A stretch of 64,000 nucleotides of DNA from Candidatus Kuenenia hertensis (GTDB taxonomy: Bacteria > Planctomycetota > Brocadiia > Brocadiales > Brocadiaceae): the NCBI GenBank assembly GCA_021646465.1, contig SOET01000016.1, forward strand, positions 1 through 64,000, given 5' to 3'. The translations under genes and the position numbers were made by a program. The stretch's first letter is position 1, and the number at the start of each line of letters is the position of its first letter. Shown piece by piece: positions 35,818 to 45,909 of the stretch. The notes beneath the pieces were generated by a model. The model worked only from the letters and a program-made list of their open reading frames with translations. It did no database searches and was not told the origin of the DNA.

Positions 35818-37455
35818 ATGTCGGCAAAAAAAATTATTTTTAATCACGATGCGCTTGAGGCGATCAAGATTGGCGTAAAGCAATTAGCAGATGCGGTAAA
35901 GGTTACATTGGGTCCCAGGGGGCGTAATGTTATTATTCAAAAAAGTTTTGGTTCGCCAACTATCACGAAAGACGGAGTTACTGTTGCAAAAGAACTGGAA
36001 CTGCCGGATCACATGCAAAATATCGGCGCACAAATGGTAAAGTCTGTTGCCGCAAAAACAAGTGATGTTGCTGGCGACGGAACTACCACTGCTACGGTGC
36101 TTGCAGAGGCGATATTTGTTGAAGGACTCAAAAACGTTACCGCCGGAGCGAATGCAATGGCATTGAAGCGTGGCATAGACAAGGCCGTTGAGAAGGTAGT
36201 GGAAAAATTACGGCAAATGAGCATTCCGGTGAAGGGAAGAAAAGAAGTTGAGCAGATCGCCACCGTAGCCTCCAATTACGATGCTGAAATTGGAAAAATT
36301 ATCGCTGACGCCATGGACAAGGTAGGAAAAGACGGCGTTATAACCGTAGAAGAAGGCAAGAGTTTGCAAACTGAAGCGAAATGGATTGAAGGGTTGCAGT
36401 TTGACAAAGGATATTTATCTCCTTATTTTGTCACCAATCCTAACACAATGCAGTGTGTGCTGGAAGATCCTTACATACTTATTCATGAGAAGAAGATAAC
36501 TACTGCCAAGATGCTGGTGCCGATACTGGAAAAAATTTCTCAGACGGGCAGACCACTTTTGATTATTGCTGAAGAAATAGAAGGTGAAGCCCTGACGTTG
36601 CTTGTTGTCAACAAGCTTCGCGGTGCACTGAAATGCAGTGCGGTAAAGGCCCCTGGTTTTGGTGATAAACGCAAGGCAATGCTGGAAGATATCGCCATCC
36701 TTACCGGTGGACAGGCAATTTTTGAAGATCTGGGAATCAACCTTGAAACGTTGCAGTTGAGTGACCTTGGCCGCGCAAAGAAGATAGAAATTGACAAGGA
36801 AAATACTACCATTATCGAAGGTGCGGGAGAAAGTCAGAAAATCAAAGATCGTATTGAACAGATAAAAAAGGAAATTTCGACTACTACATCGGATTACGAC
36901 AGAGAAAAACTTCAGGAACGGCTTGCCAAGATGGCTGGCGGTGTGGTAATGATCAATGTAGGCGCCGCTACGGAAAGTGAAATGAAGGAAAAGAAGGCAC
37001 GCGTTGAAGACGCCCTTCATGCGACCCGTGCTGCAGTTGAAGAAGGAATTCTCCCCGGAGGAGGCGTATCGCTTCTCAGGTCTATTGCTACATTGAACGA
37101 TCTTAAACTTGCAGGTGATGAAAAAATCGGCGTTGATATTCTCCAGAGGGCGTTAAGGGCTCCTTTAAGGCAAATCGCAGCGAATGCCGGGGTGAGTGCT
37201 GCAATTGTCGTGCAAAATGTTGAAAACGCAAAAGGAAACGAAGGCTATGACGCGGGAGCAAACAGATATTGCGATATGGTAAGCGAAGGCATTATTGATC
37301 CGACCAAGGTGGTGAGAACCGCATTGCAAAATGCAGCGAGTGTTTCCACGTTATTGCTTACGACAGACGCCCTTGTAGGAAATATACCGGAGAAAAAGAA
37401 AACTCCTCCAATGCCTCCGGGTGGCGGATACGGTGGCTACGGAGATATGTATTAA
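35818..37455 (+). CDS. groL: Chaperonin GroEL
   Basis: At 545 residues this is full length. The signatures are [43 protein letters not shown] (ATP site), and [17 protein letters not shown] near residue 405. The C-terminal tail is [11 protein letters not shown] instead of the common GGM repeat. It folds proteins in the cytoplasm as a double ring. No groES lies beside it; the gene is alone, ended by a strong terminator, with hsp20 and lon following, so this is a quality-control cluster rather than a groESL operon. Confidence 0.97.
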   Translation: MSAKKIIFNHDALEAIKIGVKQLADAVKVTLGPRGRNVIIQKSFGSPTITKDGVTVAKELELPDHMQNIGAQMVKSVAAKTSDVAGDGTTTATVLAEAIFVEGLKNVTAGANAMALKRGIDKAVEKVVEKLRQMSIPVKGRKEVEQIATVASNYDAEIGKIIADAMDKVGKDGVITVEEGKSLQTEAKWIEGLQFDKGYLSPYFVTNPNTMQCVLEDPYILIHEKKITTAKMLVPILEKISQTGRPLLIIAEEIEGEALTLLVVNKLRGALKCSAVKAPGFGDKRKAMLEDIAILTGGQAIFEDLGINLETLQLSDLGRAKKIEIDKENTTIIEGAGESQKIKDRIEQIKKEISTTTSDYDREKLQERLAKMAGGVVMINVGAATESEMKEKKARVEDALHATRAAVEEGILPGGGVSLLRSIATLNDLKLAGDEKIGVDILQRALRAPLRQIAANAGVSAAIVVQNVENAKGNEGYDAGANRYCDMVSEGIIDPTKVVRTALQNAASVSTLLLTTDALVGNIPEKKKTPPMPPGGGYGGYGDMY

Positions 37456-37480
37456 TCTTTTCAGTTCATGTCACTATCAC

Positions 37481-37511
37481 AAAAAACCCCGCTTCTTGCG
37501 GGGTTTTTTAT
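37481..37511 (+). terminator. Rho-independent terminator after groEL
   Basis: AAAAAACCCCGC-TTCTT-GCGGGGTTTTTT forms a GC stem with a run of T, 26 bp after the groEL stop. It is a textbook intrinsic terminator and, having A's on the left, could also work on the opposite strand. Confidence 0.92.
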
Positions 37512-37649
37512 TTTCAGGGAATCGGGTCTTGCTGTCAATTTCATTGTTATTGCTTTGTGTATGCGTATGCTACGAATCCTCTTGTACTCAAAAATAAAAA
37601 TTGTTATATTGACTTAGTTTTCCTTTTGCCCGGGAGGAGTAATTCAAAA

Positions 37650-38102
37650 ATGATTTCAAACTCTAACAACACTTACTACAAAACTGATACAAAACAAAAT
37701 AAGATTGAACAAATTCTCAATGAATTCTTTTCTTTTACAACAAAAGAGCATTCTTTCGATGCCTCTTCTCCATGGAAGCCTCCTACAGATATTTATGAAA
37801 CACCTGACGAAATTATTGTAAAGATGGCCATTCCCGGTACGAAGCCGCAAAATGTTCAGGTTTCTTTTTCAAAAGACACGCTTACTATCAGCGGATACAG
37901 AACGGACAACTCTCCTCATAAAAAAATATGCTTTTACCAGGTAGAAATTCGATATGGATATTTTGAAAGAAACTTTTATATACCAAAACCTGTTGATACG
38001 AATAATATCAAAGCCTCGTATACGGATGGTTTTTTACATATAGTCTTGCCAAAGATTCAGCAGAAATCATCGGAAGAATTTACCATAAAAATTAACTTTT
38101 AA
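37650..38102 (+). CDS. Hsp20/alpha-crystallin small heat-shock protein
   Basis: I use the ATG at 37650 because GGGAGGAG lies about 10 bp upstream; the product has 150 residues. The alpha-crystallin domain spans about residues 45-150: PWKPPTDIYETPDEIIVKMAIPGTKPQNVQVSF at its start, then GYFERNFYIPKPVDTNNIKASYTDGFLHIVLPK (the A-x-x-x-n-G-v-L motif in variant form). It holds unfolding proteins. It sits between groEL and lon, so it probably belongs to the same stress response. Confidence 0.93.
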   Translation: MISNSNNTYYKTDTKQNKIEQILNEFFSFTTKEHSFDASSPWKPPTDIYETPDEIIVKMAIPGTKPQNVQVSFSKDTLTISGYRTDNSPHKKICFYQVEIRYGYFERNFYIPKPVDTNNIKASYTDGFLHIVLPKIQQKSSEEFTIKINF

Positions 38103-38142
38103 CTGTTATTTCTTATCACTTGAGAGGCAAATAGTAAATATC

Positions 38143-40587
38143 ATGGCAGATAGCGAAAACAACAATGGTAATGATGGTGAAGAAAAACAGCAGCCGATCC
38201 TGAAAGTCGAAGAAGAAGTACAGGATAAAATAGAAAGAATAAAAATACCCTCCGAAACCCCTGTCCTTCCTGTGAAAGATACCGTTGTATTTCCGGGAAT
38301 GGTTGCGGCATTAAGCATTTATACAGACAGAGACCTGAAATTGCTAAACGATGTTTTGGCCGGGAATCGTTTCCTGACACTTACGGCGCAGAAGGAGAAA
38401 GAGATTAAAGTAGTAAAACCATCCGATCTCTATGATTGCGCCACAGCTGCTGTGGTTCTCCAGATGTTACGGATGCCGGACAATTCTGCGAAAATGCTGG
38501 TACAGGGTCTTCGCAGGGTAAAAATTGATGAATACGTTCAGTCAGACCCGTATTTTAAGGCAAAAGTCAGCGTTATTGAAGATATCATTGAAAACGATTT
38601 AGAGACGGAAGCACTGACGAGAAATGCGGGGGACCAATTCGTGAGAATGATTTCCATGGCGCCATCTTTACCCGAAGAACTGAAGGTGGCAATAGTAAAT
38701 ATTGACAATCCCAGCCGTTTAGCCGATCTTATCACCTCTCATTTAAATGTTAGCATGGCGGAAAAGCAAAAGGTGCTCGAACTGGCGAACGTAAAATCGC
38801 GTTTGCAAAAAGTTGTGGCGTTGATTACCAGCGAATTGGAAGTCCTGGAAATGGCCACAAAAATCCAGTCTCAGGTCAGAAGCGAAATGGAAAAAGGGCA
38901 GAAGGAATATTATCTGAGGCAACAGCTCAAGGCGATACAGGAGGAACTGGGCGAAGGTGATGAGCGTTCAATGGAGGTAAAGGAATTAAAGGAAAAAATT
39001 GAAAAGGCCAATATGCCTGACGAAGCCAAAAAAGAAGCGGAGCGCGAGCTGGACCGGCTTTCAAAAATGCATTCCGCATCAGCAGAATATACGGTTTCAA
39101 GGACGTACCTGGATCTGTTAATTGCCCTGCCCTGGGCGGTTTCTACAGAAGACCGGCTGGATATAAAGGCAGCGCATGAAATACTGGATGAAGACCATTA
39201 TGATTTGGAAAAAGTAAAAGAAAGGATTCTTGAATATCTTGCAGTAAGAAAGCTTAAGGAAGATATGAAAGGGCCTATCTTATGTTTTGTCGGACCGCCC
39301 GGTACGGGGAAAACCTCTGTCGGAATGTCAATTGCCCGCGCGATAGGCAGGAAATTCGTTCGTATGTCCCTCGGTGGAGTACGGGACGAAGCGGAGATAC
39401 GGGGGCACAGGCGTACCTATATTGGAGCACTGCCGGGACGAATTATACAGGGACTGAAAAAGGCGGAAAGCAATAACCCCGTATTCATGCTGGATGAAAT
39501 TGACAAACTTGGCGCCGACTTCCGCGGCGACCCTTCTGCCGCCTTGCTGGAAGTACTTGATCCCGAGCAGAACCATGCCTTTTCCGACCATTATCTTGAT
39601 GTAGCATTCGATCTTTCAAACGTAATGTTTATCACTACGGCGAATATATTGGACACGGTTCCTCCCGCATTGAAAGATCGTATGGAGGTGCTGGAACTTC
39701 CCGGCTATACTGCTGAAGAAAAGGTATCTATTGCGAAAAAATTCACTATTCCCAAACAGCTGAAAGCGCATGGCCTCAAAGAAGAACAGTTGACGATTAC
39801 CGATGACGCTATAAAGGCAGTAATCAGCGATTACACACGGGAAGCCGGCTTGAGAAATCTGGAACGTGAAATTGCCCATCTTTGCAGAAAAGCGGCAAAA
39901 AAAATTGCCGCCGGGGAAGAAAAGTCCGTAACCATCAATGCGGAACAATTAAATACGCTTTTAGGGCCAATTAAGTTTTTCTCCGAGGTTGCGGAGCGCA
40001 CAACAGAAGCAGGAGTAGCTACCGGCCTTGCATGGACTCAGGCTGGAGGAGACATACTTTTTATTGAAGCAACATATATGCCCGGCGCGGAAAAACTCAT
40101 GCTTACCGGCCAACTCGGCGATGTGATGAAGGAATCGGCACAGGCGGCAATGAGCTATATAAGGGCGAAACAAAAAAAATTGGACATAACGTTTAAGGAT
40201 TTCAGCAAATACAACTTTCATATACACGTCCCGGCAGGTGCAATCCCGAAAGATGGTCCCTCTGCCGGGGTAACGATGGCAATAGCATTGATATCGCTTT
40301 TGAAAAACACTCCTGTTCGCTCCGATGTGGCAATGACAGGTGAGATTACCTTACGGGGTCGGGTGCTGCCGGTAGGCGGGATAAAGGAAAAGGTTCTGGC
40401 CGCAAAACGGGCAGGCATTACTACAATCATATTACCGAAACGTAATGAAAAAGATCTTGTGGAAGTTCCGGAAAACGCGAAAAAGGAGATTAATTTTGTA
40501 TTTGTGGAAACGGTAGAAGAAATGCTGCCTGTCGTTTTTGGCGAGAATGGATCAGCTACTGAATCAAAAAAGAAAAGCCGTTTATAG
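38143..40587 (+). CDS. lon: ATP-dependent protease Lon
   Basis: The 814 residues give the complete Lon layout: an N-terminal substrate-binding domain (LPVKDTVVFPGMV), a coiled coil (YYLRQQLKAIQEELGE), the AAA+ module with FVGPPGTGKTSVGMS and VFMLDEIDKLGADF, and the C-terminal Ser-Lys protease with PKDGPSAGVTMAIALISLL (Ser) and GGIKEKVLAAKRAGI (Lys). The acidic N-terminus (DSENNNGNDGEEKQQ) is unremarkable. It degrades damaged and regulatory proteins. It lies 40 bp after hsp20. Confidence 0.97.
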   Translation: MADSENNNGNDGEEKQQPILKVEEEVQDKIERIKIPSETPVLPVKDTVVFPGMVAALSIYTDRDLKLLNDVLAGNRFLTLTAQKEKEIKVVKPSDLYDCATAAVVLQMLRMPDNSAKMLVQGLRRVKIDEYVQSDPYFKAKVSVIEDIIENDLETEALTRNAGDQFVRMISMAPSLPEELKVAIVNIDNPSRLADLITSHLNVSMAEKQKVLELANVKSRLQKVVALITSELEVLEMATKIQSQVRSEMEKGQKEYYLRQQLKAIQEELGEGDERSMEVKELKEKIEKANMPDEAKKEAERELDRLSKMHSASAEYTVSRTYLDLLIALPWAVSTEDRLDIKAAHEILDEDHYDLEKVKERILEYLAVRKLKEDMKGPILCFVGPPGTGKTSVGMSIARAIGRKFVRMSLGGVRDEAEIRGHRRTYIGALPGRIIQGLKKAESNNPVFMLDEIDKLGADFRGDPSAALLEVLDPEQNHAFSDHYLDVAFDLSNVMFITTANILDTVPPALKDRMEVLELPGYTAEEKVSIAKKFTIPKQLKAHGLKEEQLTITDDAIKAVISDYTREAGLRNLEREIAHLCRKAAKKIAAGEEKSVTINAEQLNTLLGPIKFFSEVAERTTEAGVATGLAWTQAGGDILFIEATYMPGAEKLMLTGQLGDVMKESAQAAMSYIRAKQKKLDITFKDFSKYNFHIHVPAGAIPKDGPSAGVTMAIALISLLKNTPVRSDVAMTGEITLRGRVLPVGGIKEKVLAAKRAGITTIILPKRNEKDLVEVPENAKKEINFVFVETVEEMLPVVFGENGSATESKKKSRL

Positions 40588-40634
40588 TGAGAAATTTAAT
40601 TCACCGTTAAGAATTTCAAAGTTTTTGATGCAAA

Positions 40635-40735
40635 AATGGTAACATACTCCTAAATCCCCTCTTGATAGAGGGGACTTACGGATATCCCCTCTGAAAAGAG
40701 GGGTGGCAGCGAAGCTGACGGGGTGTGTATTACAA
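40635..40735. repeat. Dispersed GC-rich hairpin repeat after lon
   Basis: CCTAAATCCCCTCTTGATAG and AGGGGACTTACGGATATCCC lead into CTCTGAAAAGAGGGG and GGCAGCGAAGCTGACGGGGTG. Two nested hairpins result (CCCCTCTTGATAGAGGGG and CCCCTCTGAAAAGAGGGG). The same ATCCCCTCTATCAAGAGGGG core is inside the element at 21018-21158, so it is a dispersed family that may serve as a terminator for lon. Confidence 0.65.
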
Positions 40736-40818
40736 GCTGAATAGTTATAACATGTTAAAAGTTGTTGCCGTAGGCAACCTGGTTAAATGAATACTTAATA
40801 CTAACAATAAATATTTCT

Positions 40819-41850
40819 ATGCCTAACATTGGAATAATCGGCGCCACTGCATACACGAGTCTTGAACTCATTAAAATCCTTCTCCGCCATCCTGAGGTAA
40901 AGATTTCTTATCTCGGCGTAAGAAGAACCGACCGTCCTAAGATTTCCGAAATATTCCCTTCATTACAAGGGCAAATTGATTTGGAGTGCGATATCATACG
41001 GGAAAATGAAGTTCCTGCTAACATTGATGTTGCCTTTATCACCCTGCCACCCACGGTTTCCATGAAATACGTTCCGCAATTTATTCTGAAAGGAATAAAG
41101 GTAATCGACTTCAGTGCGGACTATCGTTTTCAGGATAGGGCATTGTACGAAAAATGGTATAAAACACCGCACACTGATAGCGCAGGCATAACAAAAGCCA
41201 TTTATGGACTGCCGGAACTTTTCAGGGATCAAATCAAAAAGACCCGGTTAACGGCAAATCCGGGATGCTACACCACCGCAACCATACTGGCGCTGGCGCC
41301 ATTGCTTATGAAAGGCATCATTGATCCCTTAGATATTATTGTGGATGCAAAATCAGGTGTTTCAGGAAAAGGTCGTGAAGCGCGTGAAGATACGCATTAT
41401 TGCGAGTGCAACGAAAACATTGAGGCATACGGCGTAGGAGGCCACCGCCATTGCCCTGAGATAGAGCACGTACTTTCCATCAAAACCAACCAGACAGTTT
41501 CCCTCCAATTTGTTCCTCACCTCATTCCCATGAATAGGGGCATATTATGCACTATTTATTGCAAACCAAAAAACAAAGGTACTGCTTCAGCTTTGAACGA
41601 TGAGGCAGCCTTGAATATCTATAAAGAATTTTACCAAAAAGAACCATTTATCCGTTTGAGAGAAATTACTTCACCCCCTAAAACAAAAGACATAAGCCAC
41701 ACTAATTTCTGTGATATTGCCGTAAAGGTAACGGAAAAACGCATCATCATTTTATCCGCCATCGACAACCTCATCAAAGGCGCCGCTGGACAGGCAGTGC
41801 AAAACATGAATGTTATGTGCGGCTTTATAGAAGAAATGGGATTGAAATAG
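40819..41850 (+). CDS. argC: N-acetyl-gamma-glutamyl-phosphate reductase
   Basis: The 343 residues have the family's usual length. The N-terminal NADP motif is IGIIGATAYTSLELIKILLRHP and the active site is TANPGCYTTATILALAPL, with the catalytic Cys. VDAKSGVSGKGREA and the C-terminal NLIKGAAGQAVQNMNVMCGF complete the family pattern. It catalyses the third step of arginine synthesis. It stands alone here, without other arg genes. Confidence 0.97.
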   Translation: MPNIGIIGATAYTSLELIKILLRHPEVKISYLGVRRTDRPKISEIFPSLQGQIDLECDIIRENEVPANIDVAFITLPPTVSMKYVPQFILKGIKVIDFSADYRFQDRALYEKWYKTPHTDSAGITKAIYGLPELFRDQIKKTRLTANPGCYTTATILALAPLLMKGIIDPLDIIVDAKSGVSGKGREAREDTHYCECNENIEAYGVGGHRHCPEIEHVLSIKTNQTVSLQFVPHLIPMNRGILCTIYCKPKNKGTASALNDEAALNIYKEFYQKEPFIRLREITSPPKTKDISHTNFCDIAVKVTEKRIIILSAIDNLIKGAAGQAVQNMNVMCGFIEEMGLK

Positions 41851-42218
41851 TAATCATTCATGCAGGGTATTGCGTTCGTCAGCAAAAACTTGAGTGCCTG
41901 CATTATTTTTTACAGAGATACTATATGAATAAAGATTCCAAATCTGCAGGATTATTTATTGATGTAATTATTCAGCGGAACGGAACCATTATTGTCTAAC
42001 ATCGGCTTGTTCCCTAACTCCAGTTTGGGAACACACTTGTTTAAGAAACTCCGGTTTCTCAGGGAGGGCATCCTGAACCCATAGTTTAATTCGTACAATG
42101 GCGTTACATGTATTTGATGGCTAAATTACCGATTACCTACAGGCAGGAACAATATAAAACATGGGGTTCAAGTTAAAACCATAACCAAAAAACGTCCTGC
42201 TATTATTATATAAGTTCA
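41851..42218. repeat. Intergenic region with a dispersed repeat copy
   Basis: No supported gene. Bases 42001-42062 (CGGCTTGTTCCC ... GTTTGGGAACACACTTGTTT ... AAACTCCGGTTTCTC) repeat the family seen at 5812-5875, with hairpins CTCCAGTTTGG and AAACTCCGGTTTCTC. The short plus-strand frame at 41817-41999 overlaps argC and has no ribosome site. The promoter for the nuclease-helicase gene should lie at the right edge. Confidence 0.55.
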
Positions 42219-45200
42219 ATGCATTACGAAAATAAAACCCTGAAATTTTCTCCAACGGACCTGATTCAATTCGCCAAATCACCTTTTGCAAGCTGGATGC
42301 AGCGTAAGTATCTTGAAGAACCTGATTCCGTGCAGCCTGACGAGGAAGACCCGCAATTAAAGATATTACAGAAAAAGGGAGAGGAACATGAAGCGGCTTA
42401 CCTTGCAGCATTGCAGGGAAAGGGGTATGACGTATGTAAAATCAATTCCGGGGATAAATTCGGGCAAACCCTGGATGCAATTAACAAGGGACGTCAGATT
42501 ATCTATCAGGCAAGATTAATGGCTAAAAATTTTGCAGGATATGCTGATTTTCTTAAGCTGGAAAAATCCGGAAATAATTCCATCTCATATTCAATATGGG
42601 ATACAAAATTATCACGCCACGTAAAACCATACTTCTTAATTCAACTATGCTGCTACGCAGAGATGCTGGAAGTAATGACATCCCACAGACCGGGAATTAT
42701 TGGCATTGTACTGGGAAACGGAGAAGAGAAGCAGTTCCGGACATCTGATTTTTTTTATTATTATAAACGTATAAAGTCTGCTTTTTTAGACCTTATGGAT
42801 AATTTTCCGGGTGAAAATCCTCCTGTACCTTATCCAATGGCCGACCATGGGGAATGGAAATCTCACGCAGAGCAAATTATTAAAGACATGGACCACCTGT
42901 CACAAGTGGCAAACATCACTAAGGTGCAAATATCAAAGCTTACCCAGGCGGGAATTGACACAATGACAAAACTTGTAACAACTACGGCGCGGCATGTACG
43001 AAAAATAGGAGATGAAGTATTTGCACGTCTTAAGGAACAGGCGCATTTACAGGCTATTTCTGCTAACCGGGAAAAACCGGAATACAAAATATTGCAGCCG
43101 CCAGAAGACAATCCTAAACTTGGACTTGCCGCATTGCCGCCTGAATCCCCAATGGACATTTTTTTCGATATGGAAGGGTATCCTTATGAAGAAGACTGGC
43201 TGGAATATTTGTTTGGCGCTGTATACATAGAAAATGGAGAACCTAAATTTACTGACTGGTGGGCGCATAATCCGCTGGAAGAAAAGAAAGCCTTTGAATC
43301 GTTTATAGACTGGGTAGTACAACGCTGGCAGATAGATCCCTCAATGCATATTTATCACTATGCCGCTTATGAACAGACCGCCCTCAAACGCCTGATGAAC
43401 AAGTACGGAACACGAGAAGATCGTGTAGATGATCTTTTAAGAAACAATGTTTTTGTAGATCTTTATAATGTAGTCCGTCATGGGATTCGGGTAGGAGAAC
43501 CCCGTTATTCAATAAAGAATCTTGAGCATCTTTATATGGATGCCAGAAAAGGCAAGGTAATAGATGCAGGCGCATCGCTTGTATATTACGATGCATGGAT
43601 TGAGAGTAAGCAGTCAAAAGACTGGAAAGCATCAGCCCTTCTTAAATCAATCCGCGATTACAATGAGGACGACTGCCACTCGACCTGCCTCCTTGCTAAA
43701 TGGCTGCGTGAAAAGCAGTCGGAATCAGGTATTCGCTGGGCGGGAACTGCAATCAATGAGAAAGAAGCTAAAGAGGAAGAACGTACTGTCAGAGAAGAAG
43801 TACTCGAACGCCAGCGATTAGCCGATACCCTTCTTTCCGAGATTCCGCATGACCACCAGGAGCGTGCAGCAAAGGCTGAACACTGGCGTGTACAGGAGCT
43901 TTTGGCATGGCTGCTTGAATTTCACCGCCGTTGTGACAAATCAATGTGGTGGGAATTGTTCGAACGTCACGAGAAAACAGAACATGAACTGATGGAGGAT
44001 ATTGATTGTCTGGCGGGTATTACGCTCAAAGGCGCTCCGAAAGAGGAAAAACAATCTTTACTCTATAAATACACCTTCGATCCGGCACAGGAAACGAAAC
44101 TGGGGAAGGGCGATAGTGTAAATTTAGTGCCTGATATTGGCGTCATTATCACTATATCAGGTTTTGATAATAATAAAGGTGAACTTGAGCTCAAAATTAG
44201 CAAAAGAAAGCTCGAGGGCTTACAGGGGAATTGTTTGCCAGGACGTGTTTCATTAATTCCGTACGAATTTGTAAACTCTGACGTAATAGTGAATTCTATT
44301 TTTTCAGTGGTGAAAACCTATCATGAAACAGGCGCACTGCCGTATGCCCTGACAGACTTTATCTACAGAAAACCACCTAACTTTAAATCCTGTTACAAAG
44401 GATTACTTGTCAGGCCAAATGAAAGCAATGCCGATGCGGCAATCAGACTGGCAAGGGATTTAAACAATAGTTGTTTATGCATACAGGGACCTCCCGGAAC
44501 CGGCAAGACGTATACTGCTGCTAAAGTAATTTCATCACTTTTGTCTGATGGCAAAAACATTGGTATTACCTCAAACAGTCATAAGGCAATTTTGAACCTG
44601 ATGCGTGCTGTTTGCCAACATTCACCGGATACGTTTTCCTGCATAAAGGCGGGAGGAGAAAAAGAAGACCCGTTATTTGAAGAATATAAAAACATCAAAC
44701 ATGAAAGCTCTTCAGAAGCAGCAGCAAAAGCGTATAATAATGGTTTGATAGGAGGCACTGCATGGTTTTTTTCACGTGAAGATATGGTAGGTAAAATAGA
44801 TTATTTATTTGTCGATGAGGCAGGGCAAGTCTCTGTCGCCAATCTTGCAGGAATGGCGCGTTCAACAAATAATATTATACTATTAGGTGATCAGATGCAG
44901 TTGAAGCAACCAGTAAAGGGGGTTCATCCCGGCGAGAGTGGTCAATCAATATTGGAATATTATCTTCAGGATCATGCGACTATCCCTCCGGAACAGGGTA
45001 TATTTCTTGAAACTACATGGAGAATGCATCCGGATATTTGTACATTTATTTCAGAGGCGGTTTACGAAGGTAAGCTTAAACCAGAGCCTCACACAAAAAA
45101 CAGGGTGGTAAAAATACCGAAAGAAGGGGGCAGGATTGTTAGGATTGAAGCCGGGATACTATTTATACCTGTAGAGCACGAAGGTAATGTACAGGGCAGC

Positions 45201-45644
45201 GATGAAGAAGTGGGGAAAATCTGCGAAATAGTTGACGACCTGAAAGGCCGTACTTTAACGGATGAAAAGGGAAATGCTCTATCCCAGGTTGATGTCGAAC
45301 GAGATATTCTTTTTGTTGCCCCGTATAACATGCAGGTGCATAAACTTCGCCGTTCTCTGCCGGAGGGGGCAAGGATAGCATCTGTAGACAAATTTCAAGG
45401 ACAGGAAGCCCCCATAGTAATCATATCCATGTGTGCCAGTAAAGGGGAATTCGGACTTCGCGGCATGGAGTTTATTCTCGACAGACACCGGCTTAACGTA
45501 GCAATCTCAAGGGCCAGGTCTCTTGCCATAGTAGTTGGCGACCCGAGACTTGCAGAGGCGGATTGCACATCTGTTGCAGGTATGGAACAACTCAATTTGT
45601 ACTCTTGGCTACAGGATATTGGTATACTCAGGACGCCCATATAA
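42219..45644 (+). CDS. TM0106-type RecB-like nuclease fused to a superfamily 1 helicase
   Basis: The 1141 residues carry two parts. The N-terminal half (to about 520) is the TM0106 RecB-like nuclease and RNase-H-like region: LSRHVKPYFLIQLCCYAEML, then MDIFFDMEGYPYEEDWLEYLFG (DxE) and IRDYNEDDCHSTCLLAKWL. The C-terminal half is a Dna2/UPF1-like helicase: Walker A CIQGPPGTGKTYTAAKV, DEAGQ (Walker B), LGDQMQLKQP, and motifs V-VI SVDKFQGQEAPIVIISM and LNVAISRARSLAIVVGD. It is probably a DNA-processing or repair nuclease-helicase; some relatives lie in defence islands. No partner gene is next to it. Confidence 0.85.
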   Translation: MHYENKTLKFSPTDLIQFAKSPFASWMQRKYLEEPDSVQPDEEDPQLKILQKKGEEHEAAYLAALQGKGYDVCKINSGDKFGQTLDAINKGRQIIYQARLMAKNFAGYADFLKLEKSGNNSISYSIWDTKLSRHVKPYFLIQLCCYAEMLEVMTSHRPGIIGIVLGNGEEKQFRTSDFFYYYKRIKSAFLDLMDNFPGENPPVPYPMADHGEWKSHAEQIIKDMDHLSQVANITKVQISKLTQAGIDTMTKLVTTTARHVRKIGDEVFARLKEQAHLQAISANREKPEYKILQPPEDNPKLGLAALPPESPMDIFFDMEGYPYEEDWLEYLFGAVYIENGEPKFTDWWAHNPLEEKKAFESFIDWVVQRWQIDPSMHIYHYAAYEQTALKRLMNKYGTREDRVDDLLRNNVFVDLYNVVRHGIRVGEPRYSIKNLEHLYMDARKGKVIDAGASLVYYDAWIESKQSKDWKASALLKSIRDYNEDDCHSTCLLAKWLREKQSESGIRWAGTAINEKEAKEEERTVREEVLERQRLADTLLSEIPHDHQERAAKAEHWRVQELLAWLLEFHRRCDKSMWWELFERHEKTEHELMEDIDCLAGITLKGAPKEEKQSLLYKYTFDPAQETKLGKGDSVNLVPDIGVIITISGFDNNKGELELKISKRKLEGLQGNCLPGRVSLIPYEFVNSDVIVNSIFSVVKTYHETGALPYALTDFIYRKPPNFKSCYKGLLVRPNESNADAAIRLARDLNNSCLCIQGPPGTGKTYTAAKVISSLLSDGKNIGITSNSHKAILNLMRAVCQHSPDTFSCIKAGGEKEDPLFEEYKNIKHESSSEAAAKAYNNGLIGGTAWFFSREDMVGKIDYLFVDEAGQVSVANLAGMARSTNNIILLGDQMQLKQPVKGVHPGESGQSILEYYLQDHATIPPEQGIFLETTWRMHPDICTFISEAVYEGKLKPEPHTKNRVVKIPKEGGRIVRIEAGILFIPVEHEGNVQGSDEEVGKICEIVDDLKGRTLTDEKGNALSQVDVERDILFVAPYNMQVHKLRRSLPEGARIASVDKFQGQEAPIVIISMCASKGEFGLRGMEFILDRHRLNVAISRARSLAIVVGDPRLAEADCTSVAGMEQLNLYSWLQDIGILRTPI

Positions 45645-45663
45645 AATGATAACAGTGTGGCGC

Positions 45664-45782
45664 GGACTGCTGAGTAATGTCATTGAATTAAGGATTATTT
45701 GGTGAAAAACAACCCCCTAACCCCCTTTTTTAAGGGGAATTTTACGGCAGATTGCTTAATTCAATGACATTGGACTGCTGAG
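45664..45782. mobile_element. 97-bp MITE with 11-bp target duplication
   Basis: The element 45675-45771 begins TAATGTCATTGAATTAAG and ends CTTAATTCAATGACATT, a perfect 17-bp inverted repeat apart from the outer base. Both sides carry the direct repeat GGACTGCTGAG (45664-45674 and 45772-45782). The interior holds a CCCCC...AAGGGG hairpin. Removing the element and one copy of the duplication restores GGACTGCTGAGACGCATCGC, part of an older AGACGCATCGCAATGCGTCT repeat, so insertion happened into an existing repeat. Confidence 0.85.
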
Positions 45783-45909
45783 ACGCATCGCAATGCGTCT
45801 CTACGTTTGTCCGTGTTGAACTTGTACAACATTGTTTATAAATTACAAAGATTTATTGCCAGAAATAATAGTACAAAAAGTTTTAAATATCCGCCGTTTT
45901 CAATAGGCG

